A stretch of 58,764 bases of DNA, taken from NCBI RefSeq assembly GCF_003259895.1, contig NZ_QLME01000020.1:1-58764 (forward strand). The letters run 5' to 3'. The notes under the pieces are model-generated. The model was not told the origin of the DNA. It was given only the letters and a program-made list of their open reading frames with translations, and ran no database searches. Each line of letters starts with the position of its first letter. Position 1 is the first letter of the stretch. Both the position numbers and the translations under genes were made by a program. Of this stretch, positions 44,229 through 52,548 are shown one piece after another. This DNA comes from Halanaerobium saccharolyticum (GTDB lineage: Bacteria > Bacillota > Halanaerobiia > Halanaerobiales > Halanaerobiaceae).

Positions 44229-44972
44229 ATGCTGATAGTTTTTTTTCTGATAGGTTTAGTAATCGGCAGTTTTCTAAATGTAGTAATTTATAGATTACCT
44301 GAAGGTAAATCAATTATTTATCCACCATCTCATTGTTCGGATTGTGGACAAAAGTTAAGCCCACTGGAACTAATTCCAGTTTTAAGTTATATTTTTTTAA
44401 GAGGTAAATGCAAAACATGTGGAACAGATATTTCAATCCGATATCCTATTATTGAATTATTAACCGGAATTATATTTATTATTAATTATTTTTGTTTTTC
44501 TGATTTGATTATCTTGGCTGCAGGTTTGATATTTTCTTCTTTATTAATTGTTTTAACTATGATTGATTTTGATCATCAAATATTACCTGATAAATTGACA
44601 TTAGGTGGACTTATAGTAGGATTATTATTTAGTTTTTTTAGATCTGATATATCTGTAATTTATTCTTTAGCGGGGATAATGGCAGCCGGAGGTTTATTAT
44701 TTTTAATAGCTTATCTAAGTAAAGGTGGTATGGGTGGAGGAGATATTAAAATGATGGCAATGGTTGGCAGTTTTACTGGGCCAATAATTGCTGTTAGTGC
44801 AATTTTTTTAGGAGCTTTAATTGCCTTGGTTGCCCATCTACCTGGTGTTATTTCTGGGGAAACTGGTATGAAAACTAAATTACCTTTTGGACCATTTTTA
44901 GCTGTGGCTTCTTTAATACTCTGGTTTTATTCAGAGGAACTATTTGCTATGTATTTATCACTTATTCTTTAA
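44229..44972 (+). CDS. pilD: prepilin peptidase PilD
   Basis: A 247-residue membrane aspartyl peptidase that cleaves and N-methylates prepilins. It starts MLIVFFLIGLVIGSFLNVVI and has the zinc-binding CSDC...CKTC loop of bifunctional PilD. The catalytic Asp motifs are TMIDFDHQILPD and GGMGGGDIKMMAM. About six to eight membrane segments are predicted. I choose the ATG at 44229; a GTG at 44211 would add six residues. Neither has a strong ribosome site. It processes the five or more prepilin-like proteins around it. Confidence 0.94.
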   Translation: MLIVFFLIGLVIGSFLNVVIYRLPEGKSIIYPPSHCSDCGQKLSPLELIPVLSYIFLRGKCKTCGTDISIRYPIIELLTGIIFIINYFCFSDLIILAAGLIFSSLLIVLTMIDFDHQILPDKLTLGGLIVGLLFSFFRSDISVIYSLAGIMAAGGLLFLIAYLSKGGMGGGDIKMMAMVGSFTGPIIAVSAIFLGALIALVAHLPGVISGETGMKTKLPFGPFLAVASLILWFYSEELFAMYLSLIL

Positions 44973-44989
44973 TGAGAGGAGAAGCCTAA

Positions 44990-45487
44990 ATGAAGATTTT
45001 AAAAAATAATCAAGGATTTACATTAGTAGAAGTTATATTAGCTTTTACAATAATAATTCTCTTAATTACAACATTTGCTGGTGCTGTTCTTGTTGGATTG
45101 AGAAGTGAAAGAACTACAAGAAATATAGATCTGGCTTCTTCAATGTCTGCAAGCATATTTGATTATTTAGCTAATTCTAAAAATCTAAAAAATATTATAA
45201 ATTCAGGTGGAGTTGATTTAAGCAGTGGAAGTTATTCAAATGATATAAGAGGTTTTATAGAAGGTGATTTAGATACTGTTTCGCCATCTGTAATTAAAGA
45301 TCAACTGTCAGATATTTTTGATGATTATTTAGATAATAATAGATTTAATTATTTAGAAAAGTCAGAAATAGAAATTTCTGATTCAGAAATTATTGATGAT
45401 TTATATAATATTAAATTAACTATTTTTTGGGCGGAAGAAGAGGGAGAAGGGACATACGAAATCGAAACAATGATGGGTGCTGATTAA
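44990..45487 (+). CDS. minor pilin (PilV/GspI-like)
   Basis: A 165-residue prepilin-like protein with cleavage site and helix NNQGFTLVEVILAFTIIILL (Glu at +5 present). The remainder is acidic and unlike named families. It follows pilD by 17 bases with GAGAGGAG upstream. Minor pilins of this kind prime pilus assembly at the tip; the exact class cannot be fixed from sequence alone. Confidence 0.82.
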   Translation: MKILKNNQGFTLVEVILAFTIIILLITTFAGAVLVGLRSERTTRNIDLASSMSASIFDYLANSKNLKNIINSGGVDLSSGSYSNDIRGFIEGDLDTVSPSVIKDQLSDIFDDYLDNNRFNYLEKSEIEISDSEIIDDLYNIKLTIFWAEEEGEGTYEIETMMGAD

Positions 45488-45488
45488 A

Positions 45489-46262
45489 ATGAAAAATAAT
45501 AGAGGCTTTACTTTAGTTGAAGTGCTAATTACCTTTACAATTTTGATAATTGTTCTGACTTTGATGGGCACTATTTTAGTTCAGTCATTCGATATTTTTA
45601 GAGATAGTACAGAACGGGTTAGTAACAATCGTTTAACTCAGATTATGATTGAAGATATTAGTCAAAATATTAGAGAGTCTAAATATTTTGATTTTACAAC
45701 TACTGATTCCTGGAAGTTTTGGTATGATGAGATTAATGGTGATACTGAAAAAGCAGATTTTGAAATCTCAAAAAATAATAATGAATTTGAATTGAAAAAG
45801 AAAGAAACTGAAGATAGTAATTTAAAAATAGAAAGAGTCCTAGAAAATGTACTAGAATTTAAATTAAAAAATTATGTAAGTGAGAAAATTATTCTTTATA
45901 AAATGGACAAAGATGGAACTGGTAATATCGAATTTAAAAATGGAAACACAATAGGTTTTGAAGATGACAAATTGAAATTCACTGATGATATTAAAATAGA
46001 ATATGTAGATAGTAGTGGTACTAATCAAGAAAAAAATATTACAGGCGGGACCGAAATAAGGCTTATTGAAGGTAATGAGATAAGATTGGAAGATAACACA
46101 AAAATACATCGAGATAATGTCAGGAAAATTATAGTTGATGGTACAGAAATAAATTTTAATAATAATGCATTTGAATTTAAAATAAGGATAGATTTAGGAA
46201 ATAATAATGTTATTGAAGAGTTAAAAACTGTGTATCCTCGTAACTTGAGTTTTTGGAGGTGA
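45489..46262 (+). CDS. minor pilin (PilW/GspJ-like)
   Basis: A 257-residue prepilin-like protein starting MKNNRGFTLVEVLITFTILI, with Glu at +5. A middle stretch of about 100 residues (about 125-225) is unusually polar and repetitive (TGNIEFKNGNTIGFEDDKLK, then similar short beta-like units), which may be an inserted surface domain. The ATG at 45489 overlaps nothing useful upstream except the end of the previous gene (its stop is at 45487). It is the third prepilin-like gene of the operon. Confidence 0.82.
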   Translation: MKNNRGFTLVEVLITFTILIIVLTLMGTILVQSFDIFRDSTERVSNNRLTQIMIEDISQNIRESKYFDFTTTDSWKFWYDEINGDTEKADFEISKNNNEFELKKKETEDSNLKIERVLENVLEFKLKNYVSEKIILYKMDKDGTGNIEFKNGNTIGFEDDKLKFTDDIKIEYVDSSGTNQEKNITGGTEIRLIEGNEIRLEDNTKIHRDNVRKIIVDGTEINFNNNAFEFKIRIDLGNNNVIEELKTVYPRNLSFWR

Positions 46263-46267
46263 TCATT

Positions 46268-47965
46268 ATGAAAAAAATTATTAAAAATAATGAAGGTATA
46301 GCTTTAGTAATGGTTATTTTATTATTAGCTTTGGTTGGAAGTTTAGCTACCACTATGATGCTTATGTACTCTTCCAATATAGATTTGGTACAGGATGCAA
46401 CTGCACGAAGCCAGGCATTTTATGCAGCTGAAGGAGGAGTGAATTATCTTGATTTAAAATTGAATGAGTTTTATCAAGATAATATTGCTGGTATAGGTTT
46501 TTTCTCAGCTGAAAAAATTTATGAAAAGCTGCAGGATTTAGAAAGTCAATTTGAAGATGATAATCTTAGAGTTGCAGGTTATGATATTAGTATTGAATTT
46601 AATCCTGCTCCAAATTATGAAGAGTCGAATATATATATTTATAAAATAACAGCTGATAATGGAAGTGAAAGTGAAACTATTACTGTTGAATATCTAATAG
46701 AACATTTAATAGATTACTTTAAATATTCTAGGTTTGCAAATAAAGTAAATATCGAGGACTCTTATATTGGATATGAATTTTCTTGGAATCGTCGACCTCG
46801 ATATTATAATGATAATAATATAGATGATCACGCATTTGGAACTGCAGAAGTTTCATATAGTAAATGGTCTAACAAATCTTCTTATTTTGAGGGAGAGTTA
46901 GTAGTTCATAATAATAAAGTTTATATTAGTAAAAATGATTACTCATCTAATGAGGCAGTAGAACCAGGTGAAAATAATTGGCAGAACAATTGGCGAATTG
47001 ATAATTTTTTTAAAGCATGGGACACTAATAAGTCTTATAAAGCAAGAGAAAAAGTTATTTATGATAATGAAATTTATACCAGTAAAATTAATGATAATTT
47101 AACTGAACCAGATCTAGATAATTTTAATAGTAATTATTGGGAAATAAATGACCCAGATTTAGCAAAACAGGATTTTTCAGCTAGTAAAGTTGATTATAGT
47201 CAAATGGCATTACCTAGTCCTGATGATTATGATTATCAAGAAAAAATAATAGAAGCATTCAAACAAAAGCTTAAAGATAAAGGAGGATATACTTATAAAG
47301 ACCTAGAGCCTGATACAAACAAATACCCTCAATATGATCCTAATGAGAGATATTCTTTAGATGATATGATGATTTACGATAATAAAGTATATAAAGCAGT
47401 TAGAAGAGATGATAATTATAATTCAGCTGTTTGGAAAGAACAATCTGCTTCACAATTGTTTTTAGATGATACTGATTCTAATTTTACTGAAGGTAATTAT
47501 GTTTATATAAAAGGTGATTTTGATCCTAGTTATGAAGAAATAAAATATTTTAATAAAACAGATGAAGTAATTCATATTTTAGTAGAGGGAAAAATTAGCC
47601 CACAAGCAAATGTTTCTTTACGAAATAATGCTAATATTATTTTTTATACTACTTCAGATAGTGTTTCTTTTGAAAATGGTTATATTACAATGCCATCAAA
47701 CTCAGATATTAATTTAGCTTATTTTGCTCCTTTTGCCACTTATACAAGTAATGGTTTTTTCGGTGGATATGCTTCTTCAATGATTTTTAATGAAATTAAT
47801 TTAAAAAATGAAAAAATAACATCTGTTGAAACTTATAGTGAAAACAACCCATTACGCGGAGGAATAGATCCAGATATTGCAAAGTTAACTAGAGCTCATG
47901 GTGATCCGGACTATGAAATTGATAAAACCGGACCTAGTAGAGTATATTGGTCTGTAATGCGATAA
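46268..47965 (+). CDS. PilX-like minor pilin with three CBM5/12-like repeats
   Basis: This 565-residue protein begins MKKIIKNNEGIALVMVILLL, a PilX/GspK-type signal in which Glu at +5 is replaced by Met, then has FYAAEGGVNYLDLKL, the block common to PilX proteins. In the middle are three repeats with the pattern W/Y-x-N-x-x-Y...V-x-Y-x-N-x-x-Y...W at about 197-244, 247-293 and 353-392. Examples are KVIYDNEIYTSK and MMIYDNKVYKAV, which look like chitin/cellulose-binding CBM5/12 modules. It would sit at or near the pilus tip. The ATG at 46268 follows GGAGGTGATC exactly. It is the largest prepilin in the operon. Confidence 0.85.
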   Translation: MKKIIKNNEGIALVMVILLLALVGSLATTMMLMYSSNIDLVQDATARSQAFYAAEGGVNYLDLKLNEFYQDNIAGIGFFSAEKIYEKLQDLESQFEDDNLRVAGYDISIEFNPAPNYEESNIYIYKITADNGSESETITVEYLIEHLIDYFKYSRFANKVNIEDSYIGYEFSWNRRPRYYNDNNIDDHAFGTAEVSYSKWSNKSSYFEGELVVHNNKVYISKNDYSSNEAVEPGENNWQNNWRIDNFFKAWDTNKSYKAREKVIYDNEIYTSKINDNLTEPDLDNFNSNYWEINDPDLAKQDFSASKVDYSQMALPSPDDYDYQEKIIEAFKQKLKDKGGYTYKDLEPDTNKYPQYDPNERYSLDDMMIYDNKVYKAVRRDDNYNSAVWKEQSASQLFLDDTDSNFTEGNYVYIKGDFDPSYEEIKYFNKTDEVIHILVEGKISPQANVSLRNNANIIFYTTSDSVSFENGYITMPSNSDINLAYFAPFATYTSNGFFGGYASSMIFNEINLKNEKITSVETYSENNPLRGGIDPDIAKLTRAHGDPDYEIDKTGPSRVYWSVMR

Positions 47966-47989
47966 ATAAAATAGAAAGGAGATGAGCAT

Positions 47990-49081
47990 ATGGCAGTAAG
48001 CCCATTATCATTAATCAGAGGAATAAAATACACAAGCATTGATTTTGGTCATAACAGCATCAAATATTTAAACAGCAGAGTAAAAAACGATAAGTTTAAA
48101 TTACTTGCTTCTGGACGCAGAGAACTTCCAGCAGGTACAATATCTGATGGTAAAGTAGTTGATACTCATCTTTTAACAAAAATTATAGCAGATATTTTTA
48201 ACGAAAAAAATATGGACCCTGGAGTTTTAATGCTTACTCCTGCTTCCGGACAGGAATTTGTCAGAAACATCAAAATGCCAGTAATGCCGCGAGAGGAACT
48301 AAAAGAAGCATTAATCTGGGAGGTTCAGGATTTCCTGGATTTAGAAGCAGAAAAGATTGCTTTAGATTATATTATTTTAAACGAAATGGAAGGCCAATAT
48401 GAGCTACTGGTAACAGGTATCTCTAAAGATATTTTAAATGGTTATTTAGAGATTTTTGAAAATAATATGTTAAAAGTTAAAGTTTTTAATTTAGAAGATA
48501 TGGCATTAATATCATTATTAACTAAAAAAAATAAATTAGAAAGCCCATCATTAATTTTGGATATTGGAGCCAGCAGTTCTAAGATTTTAATTGCAGCAAA
48601 AAACAAGTTATTTTTAAGCAGAGAAGTAGATACTTCTGGTAATAATTTCAGCAACTTATTTTTAAATGAAGAAATCAATCATGAAGAAGCTGAAATTGAA
48701 AAAAAGAAGTTTAAATTTTTTCCCGGGCAGGCAGGAGAAGAAAATCTTGACTTAATGCTTTCAGATATTAATACTCCCAATACACTTCAGAAAAAGGTTA
48801 AAGATCTTGCAGACGAGATAATTTTTGAGGTGAATCGTTCTCTAGAATATCATAACGAAAGACACTCAGAAAATACAGTAGATGATATTTATTTAACTGG
48901 TGGAGGATTACTTTTAAATGGATTAGTTGATTACTTTAAAGAAGAGATAGATAATAAAATATTTGTTATTGATCCTCTAAAAGATTTTCAAATAAAAGAA
49001 AATTCTAATCAAATAAATAAGCACTTTTTAGCTACTGCTGCTGGTACTATTATGAGTGAGGTGATGCATAATGAGAGTTAA
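47990..49081 (+). CDS. pilM: type IV pilus assembly protein PilM
   Basis: This 363-residue cytoplasmic actin-like ATPase links the motor complex to PilN. It shows TSIDFGHNSIKYLNSR at the N-terminus, the second phosphate loop LILDIGASSSKILIA and the adenosine motif DIYLTGGGLLLNGLVDYF. The ATG follows AAAGGAGATG. Its end overlaps pilN by 11 bases. Confidence 0.93.
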   Translation: MAVSPLSLIRGIKYTSIDFGHNSIKYLNSRVKNDKFKLLASGRRELPAGTISDGKVVDTHLLTKIIADIFNEKNMDPGVLMLTPASGQEFVRNIKMPVMPREELKEALIWEVQDFLDLEAEKIALDYIILNEMEGQYELLVTGISKDILNGYLEIFENNMLKVKVFNLEDMALISLLTKKNKLESPSLILDIGASSSKILIAAKNKLFLSREVDTSGNNFSNLFLNEEINHEEAEIEKKKFKFFPGQAGEENLDLMLSDINTPNTLQKKVKDLADEIIFEVNRSLEYHNERHSENTVDDIYLTGGGLLLNGLVDYFKEEIDNKIFVIDPLKDFQIKENSNQINKHFLATAAGTIMSEVMHNES

Positions 49082-49598
49082 TCTCCTGGAAAAAGATGAA
49101 GGTTTAAAAATTCAGTGGCTGGAAATTGTAGTGGTTTTAATTATTATTTTTACTTTTGCAGCACCTGCTTTTAATTATTATCTTAATTATGTAGAAGTAA
49201 AAAATTTAGAGCAGCGTCAAAGTAATTGGGAAACTAGACTGCAGGCTTTAAGACCGGAAGAAGATCGTTATTACCAACTGGAGGAAGAGATAGCCAATTT
49301 TAGTCTTCCAGAAAGGGTAGAACTCGAAAAATACACAGTGTCGCCTTTTTTCTTAGAATTTTCTGAAATAATTGGTAATGATATTAATTTTAATAACTTA
49401 GATTACAGCAGTGGTCAGATAAATATTACTGGTAATGCAGAAGATCTTAGATCTTTATTAGATTTTAGTTCTCGTATTTTTAATTCAGAAGTTTTTTCTA
49501 TTATTTCCTTAGAGAGATTTCAGAATAATGAGCAGTTAGAATTTAATCTGGTAGTAGAACTTGATAATAGGGAGAGAGGGGTGATTTATAATGAGTAA
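49071..49598 (+). CDS. pilN: type IV pilus assembly protein PilN
   Basis: A 175-residue protein with the conserved N-terminal MRVNLLEKDEG that docks in PilM, one membrane segment (about 19-40) and a coiled coil then a ferredoxin-like periplasmic domain. It overlaps pilM upstream and pilO downstream (8 bases), so the three are made together. Confidence 0.9.
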   Translation: MRVNLLEKDEGLKIQWLEIVVVLIIIFTFAAPAFNYYLNYVEVKNLEQRQSNWETRLQALRPEEDRYYQLEEEIANFSLPERVELEKYTVSPFFLEFSEIIGNDINFNNLDYSSGQINITGNAEDLRSLLDFSSRIFNSEVFSIISLERFQNNEQLEFNLVVELDNRERGVIYNE

Positions 49599-50139
49599 TT
49601 TATCCAGAAGAGAGAAAATACTGCTTTTTATTTTATTTGTAACAGTAGTATTTTTTGCTTATTATTATCTGCTCTATCAACCTATTCAGGCGGAACAGCA
49701 GAATTTAGAAAATCAAATAGCTAATACTCAGAGCGAATATACAACTGTTCTCTCGCGAGTTAATCAAATTGAAGATTTAGAAAGAGAATTGGCAAATTTA
49801 AAGAGGGAAAGAGAAGAGCGGCTGGAAGTTGTGGTCAGGGAAGCAGAAGAGATTCTGGCAGCTATTGATTTTTTTGCAAGAGAAAGTGATGTTGAGATTA
49901 GAAGTTATCAAAAAGGAGATGCTGAAAATGGCTATCCCTTTACTTTTAATCTGGAAGGTGAATATTTTGAATTATTATCCTTTTTAAAAATGCTTGATAA
50001 CTGGGATTATCGTTTAGTTGTAGAGAACCTATCTGCTAATAACATTCAGCAGGGAGAAAATTTAATAGGGGTAACTCTTAATTTATTTTATCACCAATCA
50101 GATGAATTAAGAGATTTTATAGAAAGAGCTGCGGGGTGA
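49591..50139 (+). CDS. pilO: type IV pilus assembly protein PilO
   Basis: A 182-residue bitopic protein with a membrane segment at about 10-28 (ILLFILFVTVVFFAYYYLLY), a coiled coil (about 33-80) and a ferredoxin-like domain. FYHQ near the end and LEGEYFELLSFLKMLDNW match PilO proteins. It partners with PilN in the periplasm and bridges to the secretin via PilP. Confidence 0.9.
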   Translation: MSNLSRREKILLFILFVTVVFFAYYYLLYQPIQAEQQNLENQIANTQSEYTTVLSRVNQIEDLERELANLKREREERLEVVVREAEEILAAIDFFARESDVEIRSYQKGDAENGYPFTFNLEGEYFELLSFLKMLDNWDYRLVVENLSANNIQQGENLIGVTLNLFYHQSDELRDFIERAAG

Positions 50140-50143
50140 TTAA

Positions 50144-50584
50144 ATGAAGCACTTAAAATTGTTACTTTTTATAGTATTATTTATTACACTTAATAGCACT
50201 GCCTTTGCTTTAAACCTTGATGTGGATAATGATTTAAATAATTTTGCTAAGGAAAATTTAGTGAATGAAAATCTAACTCAAAATTTAAATAACCCATTTT
50301 TTCTAAAAGAGGAGGAAGTTGAATTACAAACTCCTCCACCAAATATGGCTGAAAATAATCTTGAGATTAGTGAAGAAATTGAGGAAGTAGATGCTGATCC
50401 TGAAATCACAATAAATGGTGTTATATCAGCTTCTAATTCGAGATTGGCTTTACTTATTAGCTATCAGCAGGAAAAACACCTGCTTGAAATTGGAGAGAGT
50501 CTTGATGGTTATAAATTAACAGCTTATCAGAATGGAGAAGCTACATTTATAAATGAGGGAAGAGAAATTATAGTTTTATATTAA
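50144..50584 (+). CDS. PilP/GspC-like pilus lipoprotein-type protein
   Basis: This 146-residue exported protein has a signal peptide (about 1-22, no lipobox Cys) and a disordered acidic middle. A C-terminal homology-region domain follows (ITINGVISASNSRLALLISY, LLEIGESLDGYKL), as in PilP and GspC, which bind the secretin N0 domain. It lies between pilO and the secretin, which is where PilP is encoded. Low overall similarity keeps this at moderate confidence. Confidence 0.72.
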   Translation: MKHLKLLLFIVLFITLNSTAFALNLDVDNDLNNFAKENLVNENLTQNLNNPFFLKEEEVELQTPPPNMAENNLEISEEIEEVDADPEITINGVISASNSRLALLISYQQEKHLLEIGESLDGYKLTAYQNGEATFINEGREIIVLY

Positions 50585-50616
50585 ATTCTAGATGATATTG
50601 ATTGGAGGCAAGGTTA

Positions 50617-52491
50617 ATGATAAAAACAAAAAAAGTTTTAATATTATTTTTATTGATCATGATTTTTTTCTCAGCAGCAGCTGCTGCCGGACCCCAGGAT
50701 AAAATAGAAAATTTAAATTTTAAAAACACAGATATTGTTGATGTTTTGAGGGCAATTGCAGAAGTGGCAGATGTTAATTTAATTACTGACAGTGAAATTT
50801 CTGGAAACATAACAGTTAATTTAAAGGATATTACTTTTGAAAAAGCTTTAGATTTAATTACTGAAACCAGGGCAATCAGCTATAAGTGGGATGATAATAC
50901 TGTAGTGGTAGCCTCACCTGAGAGACTGGATAGTATTTATGCTAATATTGTGACTGAATTTGTAGAAGTTGATTCCAGTGACTTTGATAACATAGGTACT
51001 ATGGTCAGAGAACTTTTCCCGGAAACACAGATTACTTTAGATCCTACCCGCAGACAGTTTATATTAAAGGGAGAAGAGGAGAATATTGAAGAAATCAGGG
51101 AAATGATAAATCGGTTAGACTCTGCTAGAACTTTGGAAGAAATTGAAAGTAGAGAGAGAACACAGGAATTTGAAGAAAAAGAAATTGAAATTTATAGTGA
51201 AAGTTATAGCGTTTTAAATTCAGAGTTAGAAGATCTGCACTCCAAATTAAGAACTGTTAATTCAAACTTGACTTATAAGATTAACCCTTTAACAGAAACA
51301 ATTACAATAAGTGGAGAAAAATTTCTAGTTAAAGAAGCTATCTCCATGGCCCAGACCTATGATCAGAGTTTAGAGCCGGAAACAAGAAATATTAGAGTTG
51401 ATTATGTGGATACTGAACAGATAACTGAGATAGTTGGTAAATTTTATCCTGAGATTCAGCTTCATGTTAATGCCAAGCGTAAAGAAATTATTATTAATGG
51501 ATCTAAAAATAAGCTTGATGGAGTAGCAGGATTGATTAAAGAAATAAATAGGCCTCAGTATCAGGTTGTAATTGAAACCAGAGTAGAGGAAATATCCTCA
51601 AATTTAACAAGAGAAATTGGAATGAATTATTCTGATTCAATGGGTGTAGGTATTGGTGATATTCTAATTGAACGAAACACAGATCTTGATAAAATAGAAA
51701 GTTTAACTTATAAATGGCCTGAAATTTTTAGATTGCTAGATACATCTTCTGACTCTAAAACTCTAGCCAGACCTAGTTTAATGACTCTAAATGGAGAAGA
51801 GGCTAATTTATCAATAACTGAAGAGGAACCCTATGCTATTCAAGAAGAAGAAGATGGAGAAATTACAACTACTTGGGAATATGTTGAAGCAGGAGTGAAA
51901 TTAACTTTTACCCCCTGGATTACAGAAAATGATGAAATCGAACTCAAAATTGCACCAGAAGTAAGTAGTTTTTATGAAATTAATCCAGATAGATATTCAA
52001 ATATTGATACTACACCACCTCCAGCAACTAAAACTAGAAGTGTAGAAACGACTTTACGCCTAAATAATAATGAAACATTCGTTATTGGTGGGTTGATTCA
52101 GACTGACGGAGATGGAACTATCACTAAAATACCAATTTTGGGTGATATACCAATTTTGGGTGAACTCTTTAAATCTAGATCAAAAAGCACATCTACTAAT
52201 GAATTATTAATTTTTGTTACACCAAGAATAATAAAATATGGTGAAGAAATAGATAATAGAAATATAATTAAAAATGAGAGTATAGATCTAAAAGCTCAAT
52301 TTAAAAATTCTAAAGAAAAAACACAGGAAAATAACATAAAAACAAATAATGATCAAAAAATTATTCAAGAATATCTTCAAGAAAGAAATAAAACCAGAAA
52401 AGAAATTCTCGAGTCACTAAAAGACGATAACCAGGAAAAGGAATATCAGGAATTAACCTCTGAGGAGTTAGAAGAAATTCTAAACAACTAA
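50617..52491 (+). CDS. pilQ: type IV pilus secretin PilQ
   Basis: A 624-residue outer-membrane channel. It has a signal peptide (about 1-24), an N0/STN domain (about 30-100, NFKNTDIVDVLRAIAEVADV), two secretin N-type modules, and the secretin core. The core has VVIETRVEEISSNLTREIGM, ARPSLMTLNGEEANLSI and the closing KIPILGDIPILGELFKS then NELLIFVTPRII. The last 90 residues are a polar tail. The ATG at 50617 is 8 bases after GGAGG. A secretin implies an outer membrane, a key clue to the organism. A terminator follows. Confidence 0.94.
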   Translation: MIKTKKVLILFLLIMIFFSAAAAAGPQDKIENLNFKNTDIVDVLRAIAEVADVNLITDSEISGNITVNLKDITFEKALDLITETRAISYKWDDNTVVVASPERLDSIYANIVTEFVEVDSSDFDNIGTMVRELFPETQITLDPTRRQFILKGEEENIEEIREMINRLDSARTLEEIESRERTQEFEEKEIEIYSESYSVLNSELEDLHSKLRTVNSNLTYKINPLTETITISGEKFLVKEAISMAQTYDQSLEPETRNIRVDYVDTEQITEIVGKFYPEIQLHVNAKRKEIIINGSKNKLDGVAGLIKEINRPQYQVVIETRVEEISSNLTREIGMNYSDSMGVGIGDILIERNTDLDKIESLTYKWPEIFRLLDTSSDSKTLARPSLMTLNGEEANLSITEEEPYAIQEEEDGEITTTWEYVEAGVKLTFTPWITENDEIELKIAPEVSSFYEINPDRYSNIDTTPPPATKTRSVETTLRLNNNETFVIGGLIQTDGDGTITKIPILGDIPILGELFKSRSKSTSTNELLIFVTPRIIKYGEEIDNRNIIKNESIDLKAQFKNSKEKTQENNIKTNNDQKIIQEYLQERNKTRKEILESLKDDNQEKEYQELTSEELEEILNN

Positions 52492-52495
52492 ATTT

Positions 52496-52519
52496 TAGAG
52501 GCTGATTTTTCAGCCTCTA
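52496..52519 (+). terminator. terminator at end of pil operon
   Basis: TAGAGGCTG and CAGCCTCTA form a perfect 9-bp stem around ATTTTT, followed by TTC only. It probably ends or weakens the main pilus transcript ahead of the EAL-HDOD gene. Confidence 0.7.
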
Positions 52520-52548
52520 TTCAATAATATTATCACAAGGGTGAGTTT

